Source: Bacteroidales bacterium
Lineage (GTDB): Bacteria > Bacteroidota > Bacteroidia > Bacteroidales > JAADJA01
Direction: 5' to 3'
Length of the DNA stretch: 29,112 bases
NCBI GenBank assembly: GCA_021107975.1
Contig: JAIORT010000750.1
Span: 1-29,112 of the forward strand
Of this stretch, positions 1-7,643 are shown in pieces. The notes under the pieces are model-generated. The model did no database searches and was not told the DNA's origin. It saw nothing but the letters and a program-made list of their open reading frames with translations. A program made the position numbers and the translations under genes. Every line of letters begins with the position of its first letter. The first letter of the stretch is position 1.

Positions 1-444
1 TCGCATAAAATCAAAACTTCCCATCCATACCAGCCCGTTAATTTCAATCGAATCCTTACCATCTGTAAAATCAGATGGAAACATAATCCGCTCCCCCCTA
101 TTTCCCTTATTTCCCCTATTTCCCCTATTCCCTATTAACCCCAAATCCATCAAAGCCATCTCAAGTCCAAACCGGATAGAAGGGAATTCTAACAGACCTT
201 TATCAAGATAAAATGAGTAATTATTTATATTCTCACAAACTTCTTCAATCTTTTCCTCATAATCTTCCCTGTCGTCGATGCTAAGGTCTTTCAATAAACT
301 ACATTCACCAATTCCGACAATTTGCGAATCAGAAACATCGTATATAAAAATAAACCACGAATCCTTTGTTGTAAGCTTACCACGGGATGTGCCGGCAGGG
401 CGTTTGAATTTGAGTGTGTATTTTTTCCAATTGGATCGGAGCAT
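1..444 (-). CDS. menC: o-succinylbenzoate synthase MenC, N-terminal part (cut by window edge)
   Basis: The minus strand is open from ATG at 442-444 to base 1 (148 codons) and runs off the left edge. The N-terminus (WKKYTLKFKRPAGTSRG), the stretch VGIGECSLLKDLS and the block SIEINGLVWMG match Bacteroidetes MenC, the enolase-superfamily enzyme that dehydrates SHCHC to o-succinylbenzoate in menaquinone synthesis. The catalytic Lys/Asp residues lie outside the window. Residues about 103-114 form an unusual NRG-NRG-NKG-NRG run, encoded by an in-frame 9-base tandem repeat where relatives have a short NGG-type loop. There is no Shine-Dalgarno sequence, which is normal for the phylum. menA lies upstream in the same orientation but vapBC is inserted between them, so menC probably needs its own promoter in 445-524. 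Confidence 0.85.
   Translation of the reverse strand, partial: MLRSNWKKYTLKFKRPAGTSRGKLTTKDSWFIFIYDVSDSQIVGIGECSLLKDLSIDDREDYEEKIEEVCENINNYSFYLDKGLLEFPSIRFGLEMALMDLGLIGNRGNRGNKGNRGERIMFPSDFTDGKDSIEINGLVWMGSFDFMR
96..142. repeat. 9-base tandem repeat inside menC
   Basis: The unit CCCCTATTT (plus strand) occurs about four times in a row and then decays into shorter CCCTATT units. The 9-base period keeps menC in frame and encodes N-R/K-G triplets. A similar CCCTATTT-type run occurs far away in non-coding DNA at 9190-9219. Confidence 0.8.
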
Positions 445-487
445 AAAATTTTTGATAAAATTATAAAAAACAATAGAATTTAATGTG

Positions 488-524
488 TATTTTTGTAATA
501 ATTATTGTGTATAAATTATTTATT
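488..524 (+). promoter_or_regulatory. possible vapBC promoter and operator
   Basis: TATTTTTG at 488-495 fits the Bacteroidetes -7 consensus TAnnTTTG. A 7-base inverted repeat (AATAATT at 497-503, AATTATT at 514-520) lies just before the vapB ATG, where VapBC autorepressor sites usually sit. The DNA is very AT-rich, so both calls are weak, and no convincing -33 box was found. Confidence 0.3.
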
Positions 525-716
525 ATGAGAACAAATATTGTTATAGATGATTTTTTAATGGAAGAAGCTTTAAAATTAAGCGATCTAAAGACGAAAAAAA
601 GTGTTATTGAAAAAGCTCTTAAATTATTGATTCGTTTAGAAAAACAAGATTCAATTAAAAAATTACGGGGAAAGCTGAAATGGGAAGGTGATTTAAATAA
701 AATGCGTTCAGAATGA
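525..716 (+). CDS. vapB: VapB-family antitoxin
   Basis: This 63-residue protein begins MRTNIVIDDFLMEEAL. An N-terminal beta strand is followed by a helical segment, as in ribbon-helix-helix DNA-binding antitoxins, then LRGKLKWEGDLNKMR, the C-terminal block of the short VapB (DUF2191-like) family that wraps the PIN toxin. I chose ATG at 525 rather than the in-frame ATG at 483 because it gives the family N-terminus and the upstream codons look non-coding. The stop overlaps the vapC start by 4 bases (ATGA), typical of translationally coupled antitoxin-toxin pairs. Expected to bind VapC and autorepress the pair. It sits antiparallel between menC and menA. Confidence 0.85.
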   Translation: MRTNIVIDDFLMEEALKLSDLKTKKSVIEKALKLLIRLEKQDSIKKLRGKLKWEGDLNKMRSE

Positions 717-1102
717 TTTTAGTAGATACTTCTGTTTGGATTGATTATTTTAATGGTATTAGTAATCAAAAGACGAATAAATTGGATTTGATTTTAGGTA
801 TTGATGTGGTTATAACCGGTGATATTATTTTAACAGAAATACTTCAGGGATTCAGAAATGATAAGGATTATAAAATAGCAAAAAAACAATTGGGATCTAT
901 CTATTATTATCAATTTTTAAACAAAGACATATCAATAAAAGCGGCTGAAAATTTTCGATTTTTAAGGAAGAAAGGAATAACTATCAGGAAAACGACCGAC
1001 ATATTAATTGGAACTTTTTGTATTGAATACAATATCCCTTTATTACATGATGACAAGGATTTTGAGCCGATGGAGAAATATTTATATTTAAAAGTAATTT
1101 GA
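713..1102 (+). CDS. vapC: VapC toxin, PIN-domain ribonuclease
   Basis: A 129-residue PIN-domain protein of normal VapC length. The acidic metal-binding residues are visible: D5 in ILVDTSVWIDYF, E42 in ILTEILQGF, D96 in TTDILIG, and the D113/D114/D116 group in LLHDDKDFEPM. Family members are Mg2+-dependent endoribonucleases that cleave tRNA or rRNA when not bound by VapB. The start overlaps vapB by 4 bases. Its stop lies 16 bases from the menA stop in convergent orientation, so transcription past vapC would be antisense to menA. All key residues are present, so the toxin is probably active. Confidence 0.9.
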   Translation: MILVDTSVWIDYFNGISNQKTNKLDLILGIDVVITGDIILTEILQGFRNDKDYKIAKKQLGSIYYYQFLNKDISIKAAENFRFLRKKGITIRKTTDILIGTFCIEYNIPLLHDDKDFEPMEKYLYLKVI

Positions 1103-1118
1103 ATTTGCCTGACTAATT

Positions 1119-2018
1119 TCAGATAACCAACCCAATCCCAAAACTCAAAGAAAACAACAAGCTGGCAATCGCCAGTTTTTTAAGATATGGATCCAGTTCT
1201 TCCGGAATCGTGTTTTTAAACACGACCGCAACATTTATCCAAAGCATTGGTATAGTAAGTAAAAATAACATCTGGAAAGGAGAATGATAATTAATGAGCA
1301 TATAAGTAAGACCGGTAATGATAGAGCTTAATAAAAGGAACAAATGATACCATTTGGCTTTCTCAATACCCATTTTAACCACCAAAGTGTGCTTTCCTGA
1401 TATTTGGTCATTTTCCCTGTCGCGCATATTATTGAGATTTAAAACACCGGCGCTCAGAAAACCCATGGCAGATGCAGGAAGTAAAAGTTCCCATTTTAAG
1501 ATGTGTGTGTTCAGGTAATAAGTTCCAATTACACCGGTTAACCCAAAGAAAAGGAACACAAAAAGATCGCCGAAACCAGAATAGCCATAAGGATGTTTTC
1601 CAATAGTATATTTTACAGCCGCAACTATGGCACCAAGTCCAAGTGCTACGAAAATTAATCCGGTAGTCACTGTTATTCCTTTTGTTCCTTCATATATCAA
1701 CCACAAACCACTCACAAGTGAAAGAACCATAAAAAGTATAACCACCCGTTTCATTTTTTTTGGAGTGATAACTCCGCTTTGCACAGCCCTTTCCGGTCCT
1801 TTTCTTTGGATGTTGTCAACCCCGTATTTCGAGTCGCCATAATCATTTGCAAGGTTTGAAAGAATTTGGAGAAATAATGTGGTAAAAGAAGCCAGAACAC
1901 ATACTTTCCAGTTAAAAGCGCCATCGTAAAAAGCAATAAAACATCCGAGTGCTATGCTTGAAAGCGATAACGGCAGGGTTCGTAATCGAAAGGCTTGTAT
2001 CCAGGGTTTAAGATTCAT
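1119..2018 (-). CDS. menA: 1,4-dihydroxy-2-naphthoate prenyltransferase MenA
   Basis: A 299-residue UbiA-family integral membrane prenyltransferase that attaches the polyprenyl chain to DHNA, making demethylmenaquinone. Both Asp-rich prenyl-diphosphate/Mg2+ motifs are present: NDYGDSKYGVD at residues 58-68 and NNMRDREND at 196-204. Several hydrophobic helices lie between and after them. The length is normal. The ATG (2016-2018) lies inside the 3' end of the upstream HEPN gene (11-base overlap), so menA translation is probably coupled to a toxin-antitoxin cistron. Downstream it faces vapC convergently. Confidence 0.93.
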   Translation of the reverse strand: MNLKPWIQAFRLRTLPLSLSSIALGCFIAFYDGAFNWKVCVLASFTTLFLQILSNLANDYGDSKYGVDNIQRKGPERAVQSGVITPKKMKRVVILFMVLSLVSGLWLIYEGTKGITVTTGLIFVALGLGAIVAAVKYTIGKHPYGYSGFGDLFVFLFFGLTGVIGTYYLNTHILKWELLLPASAMGFLSAGVLNLNNMRDRENDQISGKHTLVVKMGIEKAKWYHLFLLLSSIITGLTYMLINYHSPFQMLFLLTIPMLWINVAVVFKNTIPEELDPYLKKLAIASLLFSLSFGIGLVI

Positions 2019-2406
2019 CTGTTTCGATAAGATTTTTAAGAGTAATAAGAAAGTTTTCTACTTTTGGAAAAAGAGGTTGTATAGATTCCTGATCATGAAA
2101 AATAAAATCTTCATAATCACCCGATTGTCTTAAATCAAAAAGTTTAGAGTAAAGAAAACCCAAATTTTCGTCAATACGTTTTGTTTTAATAAAGTGAAGA
2201 TGAAATTGATTTTTGGTACCTGTATGAGTTTTAGTTATAATATTTTTTTTTATAAATAAAGAGTTAGTAGCATAAAAGCATGAATAATACAACCTGTTTG
2301 CTACTGCATTCCAGTGTTCTTTCTCAGCTAGTATTTTAGCTTCTTCAAAAGTTTCGAAGGCTCGGTCAAGCCTATATTTAATTAAATCGTTTTTGGAAAA
2401 CTTCAT
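2008..2406 (-). CDS. HEPN-domain protein, probable toxin of an MNT/HEPN pair
   Basis: A 132-residue all-helical HEPN protein of the COG1895 type. Recognisable blocks are AVANRLYYSCFYA (about 34-46), KTHTGTKNQF (about 59-68) and LRQSGDYED (about 92-100). HEPN proteins paired with small nucleotidyltransferases are known or predicted RNase toxins. I do not see a canonical Rx4-6H ribonuclease motif; the conserved Arg and Tyr of the R-GDY block are the best candidates, so nuclease activity is uncertain. The start overlaps the MNT stop by 4 bases (ATGA) and the stop overlaps the menA start by 11 bases, placing it firmly inside the men transcript. Confidence 0.8.
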   Translation of the reverse strand: MKFSKNDLIKYRLDRAFETFEEAKILAEKEHWNAVANRLYYSCFYATNSLFIKKNIITKTHTGTKNQFHLHFIKTKRIDENLGFLYSKLFDLRQSGDYEDFIFHDQESIQPLFPKVENFLITLKNLIETDES

Positions 2407-2729
2407 AACTTTACGCCTTCTTTTTGTATAAACTGATAGAGAGGTGTAATCTCATATTTTTCCCATTCCTCCTTATTGTGCATAATTGTACCGAATATCT
2501 CATTAGTTTCTAATTCAGAATAAAAAAGATTTTTACGAATTTCGTCTTTTATTTTCTCACTTTCTTCTTTATCAAGTAAAATTAAAAAATCCCAGTCAGA
2601 TTCCTCATGATAGTCGCCTCTCGCCCGTGAACCAAAAAGAATAACTTCGGCTCTGTCGTCCACTTTATGTACAGCATTTTTTACTATTTTCAAAACTTGT
2701 TGTTTTTCCATTACAAAAGTTTGTTTCAA
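2403..2729 (-). CDS. MNT-type minimal nucleotidyltransferase, probable antitoxin of the HEPN protein
   Basis: This 108-residue protein has the DNA polymerase beta-like minimal nucleotidyltransferase core: VILFGSRARGDY with GSRARG at 33-38, then SDWDFLILL with the metal-binding pair D45/D47. Such MNT proteins pair with HEPN partners, and in studied cases the MNT neutralises the HEPN toxin by adenylylating it. An alternative ATG at 2711 would remove six residues. It begins 12 bases after the menB stop and overlaps the HEPN gene by 4 bases, so it is co-transcribed with the men genes. Confidence 0.82.
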   Translation of the reverse strand: MKQTFVMEKQQVLKIVKNAVHKVDDRAEVILFGSRARGDYHEESDWDFLILLDKEESEKIKDEIRKNLFYSELETNEIFGTIMHNKEEWEKYEITPLYQFIQKEGVKL

Positions 2730-2741
2730 TTTTATTGCAAA

Positions 2742-3566
2742 TTACGGAAATTTCGGGAACTTTTTAAAATCAGGATCACGTTTTTCAAGGAATGCCTTTT
2801 TCCCTTCCTGTGCTTCGTCAGTCATGTAATACAGAAGTGTTGCATTACCTGCCAATTCCTGAATACCGGCTTGTCCGTCTAACTCGGCATTCAGTCCCAT
2901 TTTAATCATTCGCAACGCCATGGGGCTTCGCTTCATTATAATCCGACACCACTCAATGGTTGTATCTTCTAATTGATTCAACGGAACAACTTTATTTACC
3001 ATTCCCATTTTTTCAGCTTCTTCGGCAGTGTATTGCAGGTTCAGGAACCAAATCTCACGAGCTTTTTTCTGTCCGACATGTCTGGCGAGATATGACGATC
3101 CAAACCCTGCATCAAAACTGCCAACTTTTGGTCCGGTTTGCCCAAACCTTGCATTATCAGAAGCAATAGTCATATCACACATTACGTGCAACACATGCCC
3201 GCCGCCAATTGCATATCCATTTACCATAGCAATAACCGGCTTAGGTAAAGAACGTATTTGTTTTTGTACATCTAATACATTTAATCTCGGGACACCATGT
3301 TTGTCTAAATATCCGCCTTCGCTTTTATAATTCTGGTCGCCCCCGCTGCAAAATGCCTTATTGCCGGCGCCTGTCAGAATAACAACATAAATATCCTGAT
3401 TTTCGCGACATATTTTAAATGCCTCTCCAATTTCGTTAACAGTTGTCGGACGAAAAGCATTGTGAACTTCAGGGCGGTTAATAGTTATCTTTGCAATTCC
3501 TTCCCAAAATTCAAATAAAATATCTTCGTATTGTTTTAAGGATTTCCAGTTATGTATAAAGCTCAT
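2742..3566 (-). CDS. menB: 1,4-dihydroxy-2-naphthoyl-CoA synthase MenB
   Basis: A 274-residue crotonase-superfamily enzyme that cyclises o-succinylbenzoyl-CoA to DHNA-CoA. Visible signatures are HNAFRP (about 35-40), GAGNKAFCSGGDQ (66-78), NGYAIGGGHVLH (116-127) and QTGPKVGSFDAGFGS (143-157). The last carries the QTG stretch that holds bicarbonate in type I MenB and D152 in the SFD motif. The Gly in QTG suggests the bicarbonate-dependent type. Length and both termini are normal. It lies 48 bases downstream of menD and 12 bases upstream of the MNT gene. Confidence 0.95.
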   Translation of the reverse strand: MSFIHNWKSLKQYEDILFEFWEGIAKITINRPEVHNAFRPTTVNEIGEAFKICRENQDIYVVILTGAGNKAFCSGGDQNYKSEGGYLDKHGVPRLNVLDVQKQIRSLPKPVIAMVNGYAIGGGHVLHVMCDMTIASDNARFGQTGPKVGSFDAGFGSSYLARHVGQKKAREIWFLNLQYTAEEAEKMGMVNKVVPLNQLEDTTIEWCRIIMKRSPMALRMIKMGLNAELDGQAGIQELAGNATLLYYMTDEAQEGKKAFLEKRDPDFKKFPKFP

Positions 3567-3614
3567 TTTTTATTATGTCTAAAAATTCGTTAATTTTTCA
3601 GTACGGATCATGAC

Positions 3615-5318
3615 TTAAAATTTTAAATATTCAAAATACTCCTTCAAAGTTACTGCATTTTTTTCATTCGGAGTAAAAACTTCAAGAATTGCAGGTTTAT
3701 TGTTTGGCTGTAGTTTATAAAATTTTTCAAGTGATGTATTTAAAGAGTTAAGGTTATTTGCCGAATAATAAGGAATGTTAAAATTTTTTGCGATAAATTC
3801 GGCTTTCCAGTTGTGTTTGGTTTCAAAAAATTCTTCTAATTGATCGGTTTCTCCCGGACCAGGGATAAACCTAAAAATACCCCCGCCGGAATTATTTATT
3901 ATTATGATTCTTAAATTTTCGCTCAGATAGTTATTCATCAAAGCATTTGAATCGTAGAAAAATCCAAGATCGCCTGTGATGATGGTTGTTGGTTTTTTAG
4001 AAACATAAGCAGCTCCGGCAGCCGTGGAAACAGTTCCGTCGATTCCGCTGGTTCCGCGGTTTGAGTTATAAGTCAGTTTTTGAAAAGGTTTGAAAAGCTG
4101 AACATACCTGACCGGTGTGCTGTTTCCCATTTGTAAATTACTTCCTTTGGGAATGGCTTTTAAAATAGTTTCAAAAACTTTCAGATCGGAAAATTCACAT
4201 TTGCTTAAAAACTGTGCATGTCTGTTTTCTGAACGTTTATCCCGTTCAATCCAATTAAAATTAAACTTGCTTTTCTTTGGCTTAACAAGAGGTAAAATTT
4301 GACCAAAAAAAGTTATCGGTTTTACAGGAATACCAGATGTAAGACATTGATAAGTATCCATTTGAAAATCTGTCGGATCAATATGCCAATGTTCTATCGG
4401 TTTATTTCCTTTGTGCCGGTGAGGCAGGTTTCTGATGAAAGCTTTTATCTTTTTAGAAATTACCGGGCCACCAAACGTAACTAATAACCCCGGTTGAAAA
4501 GCAAAAATTTCATCCTCGAAAATTGTTGAAACAACCCTGTCAATGCATGAACAATTTCCTTTTAAATTGGATGTTGTTTCTGATAACAATACGACAGATT
4601 CATCTTCAGTAATTTTTTTTAGAAATTGATTCAACTCCGGATTTGAATCCATCATTCCGGCAATCAGGAGTTTTTTTTCATATCCATTCCAACGTTCGGC
4701 AAATTCCTTAATTTTTTCTTCGGGGATCGATTTGCGTTTAATAACGGGTTCAAAAATATTTGCTTCGAATAAATGCTTTTCAACCTGGTTATATAAAGGT
4801 TCGTCAAAAGGAATATTGATATGAACAGGTCCATAATCAGGATATTGAGTCAGATTAATAGCTTCGTTAATAATTCTTTCGGCAAAATTAAAATCAGCTT
4901 CATTGCTTATTTCCTGCGGTAATTCAAAACTCTTTTTAATATAATTTGCATAAACATTTTTCTGCCGGATGGTCTGCCCATCTCCCTGATCGATGAGTTC
5001 TTTAGGGCGATCAGCAGTTAAAACCAATAATGGTACTTTCTGATAATACGCTTCTGCAATTGCAGGTGCATAGTTCAGGGCAGCCGTTCCGGAAGTACAG
5101 GCGATTGCAACTGTTTGTTTTGTTTGTTGAGCCATGCCAAGGGCAAAAAAGGCAGCGCTTCTTTCATCAACAATACTTAAAGCTTTTATTTTTGGATTTT
5201 GAGCAAAAGAAATAATAATGGGTGCATTGCGCGAACCGGGAGAAATAACAATTTGTTTCAAACCTTTCTTTACAAAGGTTTCTGTTAATAAAGCTATTCC
5301 CTTTTTGTCAGAAGTCAT
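3615..5318 (-). CDS. menD: SEPHCHC synthase MenD
   Basis: A 567-residue thiamine-diphosphate enzyme that condenses 2-oxoglutarate with isochorismate, the first committed step of classical menaquinone synthesis. Features: VISPGSRNAP at about 24-33; the cofactor-activating Glu region DERSAAFFALG with E52; and the ThDP/Mg2+ motif GDLGFFYDSNAL at 449-460 followed by INNSGGGIF. RGTSGIDGTVSTAAGAA (421-437) is also typical. It is the first gene of the men transcript here. The usual upstream partner menF is absent from the window. Confidence 0.95.
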   Translation of the reverse strand: MTSDKKGIALLTETFVKKGLKQIVISPGSRNAPIIISFAQNPKIKALSIVDERSAAFFALGMAQQTKQTVAIACTSGTAALNYAPAIAEAYYQKVPLLVLTADRPKELIDQGDGQTIRQKNVYANYIKKSFELPQEISNEADFNFAERIINEAINLTQYPDYGPVHINIPFDEPLYNQVEKHLFEANIFEPVIKRKSIPEEKIKEFAERWNGYEKKLLIAGMMDSNPELNQFLKKITEDESVVLLSETTSNLKGNCSCIDRVVSTIFEDEIFAFQPGLLVTFGGPVISKKIKAFIRNLPHRHKGNKPIEHWHIDPTDFQMDTYQCLTSGIPVKPITFFGQILPLVKPKKSKFNFNWIERDKRSENRHAQFLSKCEFSDLKVFETILKAIPKGSNLQMGNSTPVRYVQLFKPFQKLTYNSNRGTSGIDGTVSTAAGAAYVSKKPTTIITGDLGFFYDSNALMNNYLSENLRIIIINNSGGGIFRFIPGPGETDQLEEFFETKHNWKAEFIAKNFNIPYYSANNLNSLNTSLEKFYKLQPNNKPAILEVFTPNEKNAVTLKEYFEYLKF

Positions 5319-5335
5319 GCAATTGATTATTGTTT

Positions 5336-5393
5336 ATTGTCTATCGATTATTGATTGGCAGCAATTATCAATCAACAATAATCAATAGACAAT
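5336..5393. repeat. inverted repeat built of ATTGnnT words, upstream of menD
   Basis: The left arm 5336-5357 begins ATTGTCTATCGATTATTG. The right arm 5369-5393 reads ATTGTCTATTGATTATTG on the other strand and continues with further ATTG words. The spacer is 11 bases and the arms differ by one substitution and a 3-base indel. A third related copy, ATTGACTATTGATTATTG, is at 14375-14392. It sits 18 bases upstream of the menD ATG, so it may affect the menD leader. Confidence 0.75.
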
Positions 5394-5532
5394 CTTATGG
5401 GGGCAAAGGTCGGGAATATTTTGAAATGATAAAAAGCATTTTATTATAATGTGTTATACGAAATTATTTTAACTTTATTGCACCTAATAAAAATGTATGA
5501 ACCATACTGAGTCCGAAATAAAATTACATAAG

Positions 5533-5754
5533 CTATTTGACGAATAATTCTTCTGCCATTTCACCATTATCGTCCTTAAACCATACTTTACTCATGGGAA
5601 CTTTTTCTTCCTCATCCCAGTATGTAATCCATAGCCCTTGCCGTATTCCCTTATTATCACGTTTGTTAATACTTTTTATCCACGACTGGGCATGTAAACC
5701 AATTGAGCAAAACAGTAATATCCAGAAAATAGGTAATCGTATCATAAACTGCAT
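5533..5754 (-). CDS. small exported protein with a MORN/YwqK-like segment
   Basis: A 73-residue protein with a clear signal peptide (MIRLPIFWILLFCSIGLHAQ, cleavage after about residue 22). The mature part NKRDNKGIRQGLWITYWDEEE resembles one antitoxin-YwqK/MORN-type repeat, in which a G-x-RQGLW-x-Y-W motif forms a beta hairpin. No enzyme function can be inferred. It starts 33 bases after the M56 gene on the same strand and is probably the third gene of the blaI operon. A relationship of this small protein with BlaI/M56 signalling is inference from position only. Confidence 0.6.
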   Translation of the reverse strand: MQFMIRLPIFWILLFCSIGLHAQSWIKSINKRDNKGIRQGLWITYWDEEEKVPMSKVWFKDDNGEMAEELFVK

Positions 5755-5787
5755 TTATTCAATAAAGCAATAACTTATTTTTTAAAC

Positions 5788-7155
5788 CTACTTTTCAGGT
5801 GGAGGTGGGGGGGTTTTTGCACCTGCACCTTTTTCAGAGGACTTTGGAGGTGGCGGCGGTACAGTTCCTGAAGATTCGCCTACATCCTTCTTTTTCCCCT
5901 TTTCATCCAATAAAAATTTAAACGGCATATTGAATTGTACCCTCACGGGTTTACCTTTTTCTAAGCCAGGCTCCCATGTCGGCATAATGGAAACTACTCT
6001 CATAGCCTCTTCGTCGCATCCGCCACCTATTCCTCTCAGTAACTTTATATTTGTTATTTCTCCATCATTTTCAACAACAAAAGATATAAATACCCGTCCT
6101 GAAATTCCTTGTTTTCTGGCTTCATCAGGATATTTAAGATTTTCATTAAGGAATTTGATCCTTGCATCATCACCTCCCGGGAACCTTGGCATTTGTTCAA
6201 CTACAGGAAAAATTTCTCCTTCTTCTGTTTTAATGACCTTAGCTTCAGATTTTACTTCTTTTATTTCTGTGTCTTGTGCAATTACGGAATTACTTACCGT
6301 AACAGAAAACGCTATTACTAAAAATAGAGCCAGTGGTATTACAACCAGCATTTTTAGTAATGCAAATTTGTTTGTTTTTGATTTTGACATCATAGTAAAC
6401 CTCCTTTTAATTAATGATTGATTGAAATTATTTGTTATTGCGTTAACTTGTATTCCAAGTGTTTGATTTAATAATAATTGCTGATAATCTTTCCTATTGT
6501 ATCCTTCTGATAAAACACCCTCGTCAGCAAGAAACTCATGTATGTTTTTTAATGTTTTTTTATAAAACCAGATGAACGGATTAAACCATTGAATAATGGT
6601 TAAAAGCTCCAGGATAATAAGGTCAAAAGAGTGTTTTTGCCGGATATGGATACTTTCATGAGTGATGATTTTTTCAAATTGTTTCTGATCGGAAATTTCG
6701 TTACTTAAAAAAACAATATTGAAAAATGAAAAGGGTGATAAGTGAGGATTGGTAAAAACAATATTAAATCCATTTTTTTTATTAATACCATACTTGCTAA
6801 TTAGTAAACCAATCTGAACTAACCGGTAAAGAAACCTTAACATAAATATTCCCACACCAATTAAGTATATTATCGTTATAATCTGATAAAAATCAAGATG
6901 CTTATAAATAGAACCTGCCAGTTTATCCGGTGTGATCACAATGGTTTCAAGTAAATAAATGTACCCCGATTCCGTATCCCGAATTGGCACTGTAATTTTA
7001 AACAGGGGTAAGGCAAAGGAAAAAATTACAGACAACACTAAGTAAAATCTGTTGGCAGAAAAAAAGGTGTCTTTTCTCAGAAACAGCCAATATATAATAT
7101 ACAATACTGCCAGGTTGATACCGGATTGTAGCAGGTATATAAACAGATCATTCAT
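5788..7155 (-). CDS. BlaR1-type M56 metallopeptidase with C-terminal TonB domain
   Basis: 455 residues. Three N-terminal membrane helices (about 4-26, 36-52, 88-116) precede a cytoplasmic zinc-peptidase domain with HESIH (H166, E167, H170) and downstream HEFLADEGV, whose E207 is the likely third ligand. A fourth helix (about 265-286) follows, then a periplasmic TonB C-terminal domain at about 322-414 (PRFPGGDDAR, YPDEARKQGISGRV, GCDEEAMRVV). There is no penicillin-binding sensor domain. A tail with two runs of five prolines follows the TonB domain. It overlaps the blaI stop by 8 bases, so it is translationally coupled. It probably senses an envelope signal and cleaves or inactivates the repressor. 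Confidence 0.88.
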   Translation of the reverse strand: MNDLFIYLLQSGINLAVLYIIYWLFLRKDTFFSANRFYLVLSVIFSFALPLFKITVPIRDTESGYIYLLETIVITPDKLAGSIYKHLDFYQIITIIYLIGVGIFMLRFLYRLVQIGLLISKYGINKKNGFNIVFTNPHLSPFSFFNIVFLSNEISDQKQFEKIITHESIHIRQKHSFDLIILELLTIIQWFNPFIWFYKKTLKNIHEFLADEGVLSEGYNRKDYQQLLLNQTLGIQVNAITNNFNQSLIKRRFTMMSKSKTNKFALLKMLVVIPLALFLVIAFSVTVSNSVIAQDTEIKEVKSEAKVIKTEEGEIFPVVEQMPRFPGGDDARIKFLNENLKYPDEARKQGISGRVFISFVVENDGEITNIKLLRGIGGGCDEEAMRVVSIMPTWEPGLEKGKPVRVQFNMPFKFLLDEKGKKKDVGESSGTVPPPPPKSSEKGAGAKTPPPPPEK

Positions 7156-7534
7156 TGTTTCCTGATTTTTGTTTTTTAATTTCTTCTTCCATAAGTGCTT
7201 TCATATCTTCCAACTCCTGAATGCTGATGGTTTTATCGTTTGCAAGAAATGAAGCAAGCGCCTGGTACGAATTGCTGAAATAATTTTTCATTAAGCTGCC
7301 GAAAAACCTCTTAGTATATTCTTTTTTTGAAACCAAAGGAAAATATTCATGCGTTTTTCCATAAGCTTTGTAACCAACAAACCCTTTTTTCTCAAGTATC
7401 CTGACAATGGTTGATACGGTATTGTAAGCCGGTTTCGGATCGGGAAATTCGTTAAGGATATCATTCACAAATCCTTTATTGAGATGCCAAAGAATTTGCA
7501 TCACTTGCTCTTCTGCTTTTGTTAGTTCTTTCAT
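7148..7534 (-). CDS. BlaI/MecI/CopY-family transcriptional repressor
   Basis: A 128-residue winged-helix repressor. It opens with MKELTKAEEQVMQILWHL, contains the recognition region PKPAYNTVSTIVRILEKKGFV (about 33-53) and GKTHEYFPLVSKKEYT, and ends in a helical dimerisation segment. Members bind palindromic operators as dimers and are inactivated by the partner M56 peptidase. Three matching palindromes with AACTA/TAGTT arms lie directly upstream, so autoregulation is likely. A beta-lactam role is not implied, since the partner lacks a penicillin sensor. Confidence 0.92.
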   Translation of the reverse strand: MKELTKAEEQVMQILWHLNKGFVNDILNEFPDPKPAYNTVSTIVRILEKKGFVGYKAYGKTHEYFPLVSKKEYTKRFFGSLMKNYFSNSYQALASFLANDKTISIQELEDMKALMEEEIKKQKSGNNE

Positions 7535-7539
7535 ATTTT

Positions 7540-7575
7540 AACTATTATCTTAGTTTAATAACTAATTTCTTAGTT
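7540..7575 (-). promoter_or_regulatory. twin BlaI-type operator boxes
   Basis: Two palindromes, AACTATTATCTTAGTT (7540-7555) and AACTAATTTCTTAGTT (7560-7575), begin exactly 20 bases apart, about two helical turns, so two repressor dimers could bind the same face. They lie 6-41 bases upstream of the blaI ATG. Confidence 0.75.
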
Positions 7576-7643
7576 GATTATTGTAAAAAAAATGAGCTTT
7601 TTTTATTTCAGCTCAAATTTCTAATAAATAATTCAGCAAATAT

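Noticed and set aside
291..473. A 60-codon minus-strand frame with an ATG at the left end
   Set aside because: It is out of frame with menC, whose conserved blocks occupy the same bases.
5930..6421. A 163-codon plus-strand frame opposite the M56-TonB gene
   Set aside because: The minus strand encodes clear TonB and peptidase motifs there; the plus frame has no family resemblance.
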